From the IMG/VR virus record IMGVR_UViG_3300020178_000622, positions 1-23,661 of that record: a stretch of 23,661 bases of DNA, one strand, 5' to 3'. The translations under genes were made by a program, and so were the position numbers. Below the pieces are notes generated by a model. It worked only from the letters and a program-made list of their open reading frames with translations. It did no database searches and was not told the origin of the DNA. Each line of letters opens with the position of its first letter. Within the stretch, counting starts at the first letter, position 1. Shown piece by piece: positions 17,901-23,175 of the stretch. The stretch is from a virus.

Positions 17901-18217
17901 ACAATAGGATTGTATCGGCTATTCCTGCTGACGAAGCCAGAGCTTCGAATGAAGCGTTAATTAAGTTTCTAAACTACAAGCAGTTGCCATTTGGTGATGA
18001 GGAGCAGTATGTGGTATCCTTTAAGCCAAGAGTAACAAAGGCGGGCAAGAAGATGGCAACTTTGACAGTTGCAGATACCAACAGAGATTTGCACTCTGTA
18101 TTGGTCTTCCCCACTACTTTTGCCAAAGCCTATATGAAGATTCAGGAGGGGAACGCATACAAGTTCTCATTCGGAAAAACAAAAGACGGAACAGTAATAT
18201 TGGAGGATATACTATGA
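14948..18217 (+). CDS. dnaE: DNA polymerase III alpha subunit, DnaE type with PHP domain
   Basis: A 1089-residue C-family replicative polymerase, near the 1160-1180 residues of bacterial DnaE. The N-terminal PHP domain (to about residue 270) keeps all the metal-ligand motifs of active DnaE1 PHP exonucleases: H7 and H9, D16, H41 (TDHGS), E66 (GVEG), a His in NHIVLL, the Cys of TSGCLSG, and Asp/His in TPDCHH. The palm carries GPGRGSSAGS and PDIDTD (D421, D423), and the third catalytic Asp is D568 in KIDALGLK. Finger motifs FQCE, YQEQVMQ and SFNKSHAVAYS are present. A C-terminal OB domain starts near LLMGMVKSI. It is the phage's own replicase. The next gene overlaps by four bases (ATGA). Confidence 0.95.
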   Translation: MAYVGLHVHTHYSLFDGIATPQEYVDRAVELGMSALAITDHGSLSGHREMYRAAREKNIKPILGVEGYITEDRFDQRDRDSREGPLDLVYNHIVLLAKNKQGLENLNKLNEIAWTEGFYKKPRIDYEVLKQYKEGIVVTSGCLSGTVAKAIESGELAAAKQQIEWHKNVFGDDYYIEVMPHNPAEINHQLLALADEFGVKPVVTPDCHHAHVGQKDIQELKLILNTYSNKIQKDATYEKSTKFETLKDRLHYLYGDRDISFDNFDIHLMSDEEMRSQMQAQGIDREDIYEHTLEIAGKVEDYDIKDNLDLLPAQYQNPDTELLSLAVDGLKERGITDSPEYLARLEEEMGIISAKKFSPYFLVVRNMINWAKKEGIQVGPGRGSSAGSLLCYALGITDIDPLKHGLLFFRFINPERNDFPDIDTDIQDTRREEVKDYLVRQYRHVASIATFLEFKDKGVIRDIARVLHIPLTDVNKVSKLFDTWDEYCNSKSTKEFREKYPEVEKYGEQLRGRIRGTGIHAAGVVTSKTPIFKHAPMETRNSPGSGERIPVVAVDMQEAERIGLIKIDALGLKTLSVLKDALDIIQSRHGKKLDLLKIETEDSKVYEMLSSGYTKGVFQCEATPYTNLLVKMGVKNFAELAASNALVRPGAMNTIGKDYILRKHGKQNIAYHHQVMKDFTAETYGCILYQEQVMQACTELGGMTMAEADKVRKIIGKKKDAKEFDVFKDRFVEGASRFLAPNAAKDLWSDFEAHAGYSFNKSHAVAYSTLSYWTAWLKTYYPLEFMFSILKNEKDKDARTEYLIEAKRMGIPIRLPHVNDSDIDFKIEGKGIRFGLSGIKYISDNIATKFIEARPFRSYTELEEFTMKKGTGVNTRSLQALKAIGAATFEDNPRDDNQIRENLYEYLNLPEFNVTVPTQYHAFMNSVDEFEEKGSFLLMGMVKSIKRGKGWSRVEVLDKTGSVGIFDEEQTSIETGRTYILLASDNRIVSAIPADEARASNEALIKFLNYKQLPFGDEEQYVVSFKPRVTKAGKKMATLTVADTNRDLHSVLVFPTTFAKAYMKIQEGNAYKFSFGKTKDGTVILEDIL

Positions 18218-18546
18218 GCGGTGCACTGTCGTTTGACGGACATGCAAGAGAAGTACACAAGAATGCCACTGAAAAGGGATTCTGGTCTGAAAAGATTGAC
18301 GACATCTTTATTGCAAAACAATGCATGATGATTGTCTCTGAAGTCACTGAGCTGATGGAAGCCATTAGAAAGGATCAGGGCAAGGATGCTGTTGCACATG
18401 AGACTGCAGACATTCTAATTAGAACCCTAGACCTGTGGCAAGGGCTCGTAGAGCATGGCTATGCAGAGGGGTCCTTGCAGGCAGCATTTAACAATAAGAC
18501 AGAACACAACAAGTCAAGACCAGAAAGGCACGGTGTGCGATTTTGA
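18214..18546 (+). CDS. MazG-like nucleoside triphosphate pyrophosphohydrolase
   Basis: A 110-residue all-alpha NTP pyrophosphohydrolase of the MazG-like superfamily. The metal-binding pattern is visible: E43-x2-E46 in SEVTELMEA and E63-x2-D66 in HETADILIR. The C-terminus NKTEHNKSRPERHGVRF is typical of the single-domain phage and bacterial MazG-like proteins. Such enzymes hydrolyse dNTPs/NTPs to monophosphates and pyrophosphate, removing non-canonical nucleotides or altering nucleotide signals; the substrate here cannot be read from sequence. It has a good GGAGGA at 18202-18207 and overlaps the polymerase gene by four bases (ATGA), linking it to replication. Confidence 0.85.
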   Translation: MSGALSFDGHAREVHKNATEKGFWSEKIDDIFIAKQCMMIVSEVTELMEAIRKDQGKDAVAHETADILIRTLDLWQGLVEHGYAEGSLQAAFNNKTEHNKSRPERHGVRF

Positions 18547-19565
18547 CAGTAACAGCGGAACAGGCTATGGCCTCGCTAAATCCAAAGCTACGTAAAGGCA
18601 TTAGCAATGGTGTGGGGATTAGTGTTACAACTCAGCCCACTCCCAGCATTGGTCTAAACCAAGCTCTGGGCGGAGGTTTGCCGTATGGAAGACAGGTACT
18701 CGTTTGGGGCAGCAAGTCAAGTGCGAAGTCATCGCTATGCTTGCAGACTATTGCAGAGGCACAGAAAGACGGTAAGCTTTGTGCATGGATTGATGCAGAG
18801 ATGTCTTACTCTGAAGAGTGGGCAGTAAGGCTGGGTGTTGATCCAGAACAGCTTATTTATTCGCAAGCCCGAACCATTAATGAGATGGTAGATGTTAGTG
18901 TTGCCCTGATGGAAGCAGGGGTAGATGTAATTGTTGTAGATAGCATTACCTCATTGTTGCCAGCCATTTACTTTGAAAAGGGTAGCGAGGAGCTTAAGCA
19001 GCTAGAAAATACTAAGCAGATTGGTGCAGAGTCTAGAGACTTTAGCAACGCCTGGAAGATGATTAACTATGCTAACAATAAGGTTAAGCCTACATTGTTT
19101 ATCCTTATCTCTCAGTCTAGGAATAACATTAATGCTATGTATACTAGTCAGCAACCATCTGGAGGACAGGCTACAAAATTCTACTCATCTACAGTAATTA
19201 AATTATTCTCGTCTGAGTCAGACAATCAAGCGTTGAAAGGAAAGATAGCTGTTGGGGATAAGCTCATTGAGGAAAAGGTTGGAAGAAAAGTACGCTGGGA
19301 AGTCCAGTTCTCAAAAACGTCGCCTGCGTTCCAGGCTGGTGAGTATGATTTTTACTTTAGAGGCGATCGGATTGGCATTGATACTGTGGGCGATCTGGTT
19401 GATACTGCAGAGCTACGTGGAATTGTAGAGCGTACTGGTGCTTGGTATCTAATGCCAGATGGCTCAAAGGTCCAGGGGCGAGATTCATTTATTGAAAAGG
19501 TAAGAGAAGATAAAGAGCTGCAAGAGCTGCTTACCAAACAATTGAATGGTGAAGCAGTTGGCTAG
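18543..19565 (+). CDS. recA: RecA-like recombinase with altered Walker A motif
   Basis: A 340-residue RecA core protein, close to the 330-350 of bacterial RecA. Walker A is G56-S-K-S-S-A-K62-S-S, where RecA normally has GPESSGKTT: the lysine remains but the glycine before it is alanine. Walker B is VIVVDSITSLLP. The end of the L2 region (SGGQATKFYSS) matches the GGNALKFYAS of E. coli RecA, and SQSRNNI replaces NQIRMKI. It should coat ssDNA for strand exchange in phage recombination-dependent replication or repair. The TTG start overlaps the upstream TGA (TTGA). An in-frame ATG at 18567 would remove eight residues and cannot be excluded, since neither start has a strong ribosome-binding site. 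Confidence 0.9.
   Translation: MTVTAEQAMASLNPKLRKGISNGVGISVTTQPTPSIGLNQALGGGLPYGRQVLVWGSKSSAKSSLCLQTIAEAQKDGKLCAWIDAEMSYSEEWAVRLGVDPEQLIYSQARTINEMVDVSVALMEAGVDVIVVDSITSLLPAIYFEKGSEELKQLENTKQIGAESRDFSNAWKMINYANNKVKPTLFILISQSRNNINAMYTSQQPSGGQATKFYSSTVIKLFSSESDNQALKGKIAVGDKLIEEKVGRKVRWEVQFSKTSPAFQAGEYDFYFRGDRIGIDTVGDLVDTAELRGIVERTGAWYLMPDGSKVQGRDSFIEKVREDKELQELLTKQLNGEAVG
19548..19552 (+). promoter_or_regulatory. Ribosome-binding site deciding the TTG at 19558
   Basis: GGTGA five bases before TTG at 19558, within the 3' end of recA. It overlaps the alternative ATG at 19546, which itself has no such site. Confidence 0.4.
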
Positions 19566-19749
19566 TAGATATGTAATCCACGAAGGCTTGTTTCCTTGCC
19601 ATACATGCAAGGAGGTTGTGAAGACCCTCAGGCACTATGTGGAAGATCAAAACCTAACCTGGATGTGTAGCAAGAAGCACATGAGTGAAGTATCTTTACA
19701 GGCACGTAAGAAAACAAAGAAAGATTATGAGCGAAAAGAGCGAAGCTAA
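19558..19749 (+). CDS. Small zinc-ribbon-like protein
   Basis: A 63-residue protein. I chose the TTG at 19558 over the ATG at 19546 because GGTGA (19548-19552) lies five bases before it, while nothing useful precedes the ATG, and because the product then begins MASRYVIHEGLFPCHTC, a sensible N-terminus. Four potential zinc ligands: C14, C17, C37 and H41 (CHTC, then MCSKKH). The C-terminus is highly basic (ARKKTKKDYERKE), suggesting nucleic acid contact. It overlaps the 3' end of recA by eight bases. Function is unknown; proteins of this look are common near actinophage recA genes. Confidence 0.65.
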   Translation: MASRYVIHEGLFPCHTCKEVVKTLRHYVEDQNLTWMCSKKHMSEVSLQARKKTKKDYERKERS

Positions 19750-20014
19750 AAAAATTGGAGCTAAGCTCCACAAGAACTCAGGTCGTAATACCAAAAAGGG
19801 CGATGCAACTTGGGATAACTTCTGTGTTGACTTTAAAGAGGTTGGCAAAAGTTTTACTTTAAATAAAGAAGTATGGGCAAAAGCTGTAACTGATGCCTTG
19901 CGTAATAAGCTAGACCCTGCTATAATTGTAGTTCTGGGTGAAACCAGCAAAACACGCCTGGCTGTGGTAGAAGTATCATTGCTAGAGCAACTATTGGAAG
20001 AGAGAGACAGTTGA
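19727..20014 (+). CDS. Putative small PD-(D/E)XK nuclease, Holliday-junction-resolvase-like
   Basis: A 95-residue protein (start MSEKSEAKKIG). The frame is open to an ATG at 19685, but that would overlap the zinc protein by 65 bases; the ATG at 19727 overlaps by 23. The arrangement of a basic lead (SGRNTKKGDATWDNF), then VDFKEVGKSFTLN, then a helix (KEVWAKAVTDAL) and a strand (PAIIVVLGE) is the alpha/beta order of small PD-(D/E)XK enzymes such as Hjc-type resolvases: GD followed by D-x-K in DFK. Similar phage proteins with an ECK-y-t-e-k-k-S-f-s-l pattern exist. This is a motif-level reading; the protein could be inactive or merely DNA-binding. Its neighbours, RecA and a DEDDy exonuclease, fit recombination. 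Confidence 0.5.
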   Translation: MSEKSEAKKIGAKLHKNSGRNTKKGDATWDNFCVDFKEVGKSFTLNKEVWAKAVTDALRNKLDPAIIVVLGETSKTRLAVVEVSLLEQLLEERDS

Positions 20015-20622
20015 AAAATATACTATTGCTAGACATTGAGACTAAGCCAATCAAGGCTTATGTCTGGGGTCTATGGGACCAGAATGTTTACATAGATCAG
20101 ATTATCGAACCTACAGAGATGCTCTGCTTTGGTGCACGTTGGCTTGGACAAAAGAAGGTTACCTTTAAGTCTGTACACCACGACGGCAAGAAAGCTATGC
20201 TGGAAGAGCTGCACCGCATGATGGACAAGGCAGATGTGCTGGTAGGCTGGAACTCAGCCGCGTTTGATCACAAGCATATCAATCGAGAGTTCTTGGAGAA
20301 TGGCATGCAGCCACCATCGCCAGTCAAGGACCTAGACCTTATGTCAATTACCAAGGCCAACTTTGCCTTCCCATCTAACAAGCTTGACTATGTTGCCCAG
20401 CGTCTTGGCGTTGGTGCTAAGGTAAAGCACTCAGGATTCCAGCTGTGGCTTGACTGCATGGCGGGGGACGACAAGGCATGGAGAGAGATGAAAAAGTATC
20501 AGCTGCAGGACGTTAACCTGCTCGCTGACCTCTACTATGAGCTATTGCCATGGTTTGTTGGCAAGGGTAATGTTACCAGTACAGAGAAGCAAAAGATCCT
20601 AGAGTCGGAGTCCGTGGTATAA
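20011..20622 (+). CDS. DEDDy-type 3'-5' exonuclease, RNase H fold
   Basis: A 203-residue exonuclease. The three DEDD motifs are visible: Exo I D8/E10 in LLLDIETKP, Exo II N81/D86 in WNSAAFDHKHIN, and Exo III Y163 and D167 in KKYQLQDVNLL, spaced Y-x3-D as in the DEDDy subclass found in family B polymerases and related free-standing nucleases. No polymerase domain is attached. It could act as a separate proofreading or end-processing nuclease with the phage DnaE or in recombination. The TTG start overlaps the preceding TGA (TTGA), with a purine-rich GGAAGAGAGAGA upstream. Enzyme class is well supported; its in vivo partner is inferred. Confidence 0.85.
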   Translation: MKNILLLDIETKPIKAYVWGLWDQNVYIDQIIEPTEMLCFGARWLGQKKVTFKSVHHDGKKAMLEELHRMMDKADVLVGWNSAAFDHKHINREFLENGMQPPSPVKDLDLMSITKANFAFPSNKLDYVAQRLGVGAKVKHSGFQLWLDCMAGDDKAWREMKKYQLQDVNLLADLYYELLPWFVGKGNVTSTEKQKILESESVV

Positions 20623-20623
20623 T
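20615..20623 (+). promoter_or_regulatory. Extended -10 promoter candidate, possible leaderless start
   Basis: TGGTATAAT just upstream of the 103-residue gene. The -10 ends three bases before ATG 20627 and six before the in-frame GTG 20630. No -35 is visible, as is usual for extended -10 promoters. Confidence 0.45.
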
Positions 20624-20626
20624 ATT

Positions 20627-20938
20627 ATGGTGGATAACGAGAACAAGACTACTATCGATACGGTAAATGGTCTAGCAGAAATTGCTGACTATATGCAGGA
20701 CGAAGAGTTAACCTCGGCACTCACTATGGTAGCAAAGTTGATTGTGAAACCAGACATTCCTATCAATATTGCCACGGTAGAGATTGTACGCCTGCAAGCA
20801 ATTGCAGCCAAGATGTCCTTCAAGGCAACCTGGATGGCCAATGTAGATAAAGGAGACAGGGCTAAGAAGAATATATACTTTACCGCAGCTAGTTCAATTA
20901 ATGAGCTTGTAGCAGCACTCAAGTATATTACCCGATAA
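20627..20938 (+). CDS. Hypothetical phage protein, helical
   Basis: A 103-residue protein, mostly alpha-helical, with an acidic N-terminus and a conserved-looking centre (EIVRLQAIAAKMSFKATWMA then DRAKKNIYFTAASSINELV). I have seen this pattern in actinophage genomes without functional assignment. There is no Shine-Dalgarno. TGGTATAAT (extended -10) at 20615-20623 lies immediately upstream: TATAAT ends three bases before the ATG at 20627 and six bases before an in-frame GTG at 20630. If the transcript begins about seven bases after the -10, the GTG could be the true leaderless start. Neighbours are the DEDDy exonuclease and the Cas4-like nuclease, so a role in DNA metabolism is possible. Confidence 0.65.
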   Translation: MVDNENKTTIDTVNGLAEIADYMQDEELTSALTMVAKLIVKPDIPINIATVEIVRLQAIAAKMSFKATWMANVDKGDRAKKNIYFTAASSINELVAALKYITR

Positions 20939-20942
20939 TTTT

Positions 20943-21749
20943 ATGAGTAAAACTTTACTTGGCGAACTAATGCAGCAGGGTGCGTCAGAAAACAAAATGG
21001 CACAGCCAGAAGAAAGCATGGTAGCCCTTGTTGATAAAATCAACTCTGGCTATATTGCTAAGCGAGGCCCAAAGCATCAGCAGAAGAAAAGCTTTGCTCC
21101 GTCTACTATTGCCTACGGGCATGGAGAGTGTGCAAGGTATTGGTATCTAGCCTTTGAGGGCGGTACGTTTGAAGACTACGCAGATCCATTTGCTGGTGCT
21201 AATATGACTAATGGTATCAAGGGCCACGAAAGAATTCAGCAAGCAATAGAAGATGCTGGCATTATGATTGATTCAGAGTTTAAGATTACATATGAAGACC
21301 CTCCTATTTTTGGATTTGGAGATGTCCTGCTTGACTGGGAGGGCGAAGAGCTTTTAGGTGAAATTAAAACAGCTATGCAAGAAGGCTTTGAGTATCGTAA
21401 GAAGACTCGTAAGGCTAAGACAGGCCACCTAATCCAGATTCTTATCTACATGAAGATTCTTAAGAAAACAAAAGCAGTATTGATATATGAAAACAAAAAT
21501 AATCATGAGCTGCTTGCTATTCCAGTAATTGCAACACAGCCTAGAATAGATTGGACTAATAAAGCGTTTGATTGGATGAGAGAAGTTCGCAAGGCATGGG
21601 AAGAGAGAACTCTGCCTAAAAAGAACTACCGATCAAATTCAAAAATATGCAAGACCTGCCCATTGGCAAAGGTCTGTGCGACAGCGGGCGAAGGAGACAT
21701 TAAGATAAATGCCATGGAGCCGCTAGATGAAAATATGTCAATGGTGTGA
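20943..21749 (+). CDS. Cas4-like (RecB family) exonuclease with Fe-S cysteines
   Basis: A 268-residue PD-(D/E)XK nuclease. Visible motifs: C63 in GECARYW, H95 in KGHERI, D127 in GFGDVLLDW, E140 and K142 in LGEIKTA, Q165/Y169 in IQILIYM (the QxxxY motif), then C236, C239 and C245 in CKTCPLAKVC. The four cysteines with this spacing are the 4Fe-4S cluster ligands of Cas4/AddB-type nucleases, so it is likely an active 5' end-processing exonuclease. There is no cas1, cas2 or repeat array nearby, so recombination or end resection with RecA is the likely job rather than spacer acquisition. It follows the previous gene by four bases and lacks a clear Shine-Dalgarno. Confidence 0.85.
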   Translation: MSKTLLGELMQQGASENKMAQPEESMVALVDKINSGYIAKRGPKHQQKKSFAPSTIAYGHGECARYWYLAFEGGTFEDYADPFAGANMTNGIKGHERIQQAIEDAGIMIDSEFKITYEDPPIFGFGDVLLDWEGEELLGEIKTAMQEGFEYRKKTRKAKTGHLIQILIYMKILKKTKAVLIYENKNNHELLAIPVIATQPRIDWTNKAFDWMREVRKAWEERTLPKKNYRSNSKICKTCPLAKVCATAGEGDIKINAMEPLDENMSMV

Positions 21750-22020
21750 TGAGCCCTTCGAACCTAACGTAAAGTATCAGATTTACTGTGGAACAGACTG
21801 CAGGGAAGCTGCCACTAAAGAAAAAATTGTAGAGCGATATGCAATAAATCGTAGAAATAAGTTGATGGGTAAAGACAGAAAGTGCAAGTCTTGCGGCTGC
21901 CAACTTTCTGCATATAATGATGAACAGCTTTGTCAGTCTTGTATTGTAAACCCCTCGGAAGTTGCAAAAGCTTTAAAGAAAATTAAAGGGGTAGCCAATG
22001 GTAAAGCTGAGCTTGATTAA
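21727..22020 (+). CDS. Double zinc-finger protein
   Basis: A 97-residue protein with two cysteine clusters: C4, C7, C21 and C25 (CQWC ... YCGTDC) and C53, C56, C58, C69 and C72 (CKSCGC ... CQSC). The first resembles treble-clef fingers of the type found in HNH-like and FmdB-like small phage proteins, the second a zinc ribbon. A basic linker (ERYAINRRNKLMGKDRK) and a basic C-terminus (AKALKKIKGVANGK) suggest nucleic acid binding. It overlaps the Cas4-like gene by 23 bases and the RuvC-like gene by 23 bases, so it is probably co-translated with both. It may be an accessory factor of the recombination set; function unknown. Confidence 0.7.
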   Translation: MKICQWCDEPFEPNVKYQIYCGTDCREAATKEKIVERYAINRRNKLMGKDRKCKSCGCQLSAYNDEQLCQSCIVNPSEVAKALKKIKGVANGKAELD

Positions 22021-22573
22021 CCCACAGCCTAGTCGTATCTGTGCTATTGATGCAAGCACAAATAGTTTAGCGTTTGCTATGTTTAATGATGATGATCTTG
22101 AGGCTGTTGGCAAGATTGAATTTGCTGGAGCTAATACTTATGCCAAGGTTAAAGATGCTGCAAGAAAAACTGCAGCATTCTTTCAGGCCTACGGGGTCCC
22201 AGAAGCTGTAGTAATTGAACACACGGTGTTTATGAATAGCCCTAAGACCGCAGCTGACCTAGCTTTAGTCCAGGGAGCTTTGCTGGGAGCACTGGGGGTA
22301 TCTGGATCAAAGATTATTAAATCAATTAATCCTATTGCTTGGCAAACTTTTATTGGTAATGGTAGATTAACCACACCAGAGAAGCAACTTATTAGATCTG
22401 ATAATCCAGGCAAAAGTGATTCGTGGTACAAAACTAAAGAGCGAGAGTTTCGTAAACAAAGAACTATTCGCTTTGTAAACACTATGTATGATAGATCTAT
22501 TAGTGATAATGATATTGCAGATGCTGTGGGTATTGGTCATTATGCTAAAGATAATTGGCAAAAGTTGACATAG
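21998..22573 (+). CDS. RuvC-like Holliday junction resolvase
   Basis: A 191-residue RNase H-fold resolvase, about the size of bacterial RuvC (about 173-190). Catalytic acids by motif: D18 in CAIDASTNSLAF, E74 in VVIEHTVFMNS, and D172/D175 in SDNDIADAVGIGHY, the typical order. The central region (ALVQGALLGAL, then INPIAWQTFIGNG) matches the RuvC pattern of a helix followed by a substrate-binding loop. A basic segment (KTKEREFRKQRTIRF) before the last motif could contact DNA. It would cleave four-way junctions or branched replication intermediates before packaging. AAAGGGG about seven bases upstream of the ATG is a good ribosome-binding site, inside the previous gene. Confidence 0.88.
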   Translation: MVKLSLINPQPSRICAIDASTNSLAFAMFNDDDLEAVGKIEFAGANTYAKVKDAARKTAAFFQAYGVPEAVVIEHTVFMNSPKTAADLALVQGALLGALGVSGSKIIKSINPIAWQTFIGNGRLTTPEKQLIRSDNPGKSDSWYKTKEREFRKQRTIRFVNTMYDRSISDNDIADAVGIGHYAKDNWQKLT

Positions 22574-22593
22574 GGATCATAGTAAGGTAGAAT
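22565..22593 (+). promoter_or_regulatory. Strong promoter of the leaderless HTH gene
   Basis: TTGACA at 22565-22570, a 17-base spacer and TAGAAT at 22588-22593 (11 of 12 consensus positions). It lies in the only gap of over 20 bases in this region apart from the SSB leader. The predicted start coincides with the ATG at 22600. Confidence 0.75.
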
Positions 22594-22599
22594 ATATCA

Positions 22600-22746
22600 A
22601 TGGCAAAATTGTATCAAAACGCTGCTTGGCTTCGCAAAAGATATCACGTGGATAAAAAGACTCCACAAGAGATTGCAAAAGAGTGTGGCGTTAGCGATAA
22701 AACAATTTATACACATCTAGATAAATTTGGATTAAGGAAAAGATGA
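22600..22746 (+). CDS. 48-residue helix-turn-helix protein, apparently leaderless
   Basis: A short gene that I read directly: a 48-residue product with an HTH at residues about 22-43 (PQEIAKECGVSDKTIYTHLD), of the type seen in resolvase/Hin C-terminal and small phage HTH proteins. The preceding part (YQNAAWLRKRYHVDKK) resembles the start of compact HTH units in phage regulators and HNH-associated proteins. The evidence that it is expressed is strong for its size: TTGACA-N17-TAGAAT ends six bases before the ATG, so transcription would begin at or next to the start codon. There is no Shine-Dalgarno. It could be a regulator; targets are unknown. The next gene overlaps it by four bases (ATGA). 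Confidence 0.7.
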   Translation: MAKLYQNAAWLRKRYHVDKKTPQEIAKECGVSDKTIYTHLDKFGLRKR

Positions 22747-22916
22747 GAGTAGTTAGGCACTTTATTAAAGTTGCCAAGTGGCAGTTTAAGCGGATTACCT
22801 GTAAGCATAATGTTGCAGGAGAAGCGTCATGCCCATTTACTGGGCTGACATACGTTACATGTAATAATTGTGGTAAGCGGATAGGGGCATATAGAACCAA
22901 TGAGCAGGGAAACTGA
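22743..22916 (+). CDS. 57-residue zinc-ribbon-like protein
   Basis: A short gene starting at an ATG that overlaps the preceding TGA (ATGA), with AAGGA about three to eight bases upstream. The 57-residue product has cysteines at 20, 30, 40 and 43 and a histidine at 22 (ITCKHN ... SCPF ... VTCNNCGKRIG), which could ligate one zinc ion. The N-terminus is basic (MRVVRHFIKVAKWQFKR). Its coupling to the HTH gene suggests they share the leaderless transcript. Function is unknown; a nucleic-acid-binding or accessory role would be normal for this type. Confidence 0.6.
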   Translation: MRVVRHFIKVAKWQFKRITCKHNVAGEASCPFTGLTYVTCNNCGKRIGAYRTNEQGN

Positions 22917-23175
22917 AAAAGCAATCACAGACGTAATGTCTGACATAGCAGCAATGCTAATTGAAAAGAACAGGGCTTATGGAGACTCCGCCCTTGATCC
23001 AGTAAGGGTGTTCTCGAAGCAGGACAACATCGAGCAGCTATACGTACGTATTGATGACAAGCTGTCTCGAATTAAGAGGGGTTATGAGTACCCTGGAGAT
23101 GATACAATATTTGACTTAGTCGGATACCTTGTGCTGCTGCTGGTAGCACAAGAAAGACTTAGAAATGAGCTTTGA
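22900..23175 (+). CDS. DUF1599-like (nucleotide-modification-associated domain 1) protein
   Basis: A 91-residue all-helical protein. Its pattern, EKNRAYGDSALDPVRVFSK, then YVRIDDKLSRIKRG and DDTIFDLVGYLVLLLVA, is what I know as the DUF1599 family, which comparative genomics has linked to modified-base synthesis (Nmad1) and which is helical like MazG-type pyrophosphohydrolases. The acidic and basic residues of YGDS, RIDDK and DDTIFD are plausible metal/nucleotide ligands. It overlaps the zinc-ribbon gene by 17 bases and the next gene by 11. The neighbouring IMP dehydrogenase/GMP reductase makes a role in purine nucleotide supply or modification attractive, but this is inference. Confidence 0.7.
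   Translation: MSRETEKAITDVMSDIAAMLIEKNRAYGDSALDPVRVFSKQDNIEQLYVRIDDKLSRIKRGYEYPGDDTIFDLVGYLVLLLVAQERLRNEL

Noticed and set aside
19898-19926. TTGCGT-N17-TATAAT with TGC before the -10, inside the nuclease gene
   Set aside because: Only half of the -35 matches and it is 85 bases before the next gene; possible but not strong enough to list as a feature.
20943-21749. Cas4 as part of a CRISPR system
   Set aside because: No repeat-spacer array and no other cas gene in the window; phage Cas4-like nucleases are common without CRISPR.
21891-21918. TTGCGG-N16-TATAAT upstream of the RuvC-like gene
   Set aside because: The -35 is poor and the hexamers are explained by coding for Cys-Gly and Tyr-Asn.
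22189-22482. Minus-strand ORFs opposite the RuvC-like gene
   Set aside because: Shadows of a well-supported + strand gene.
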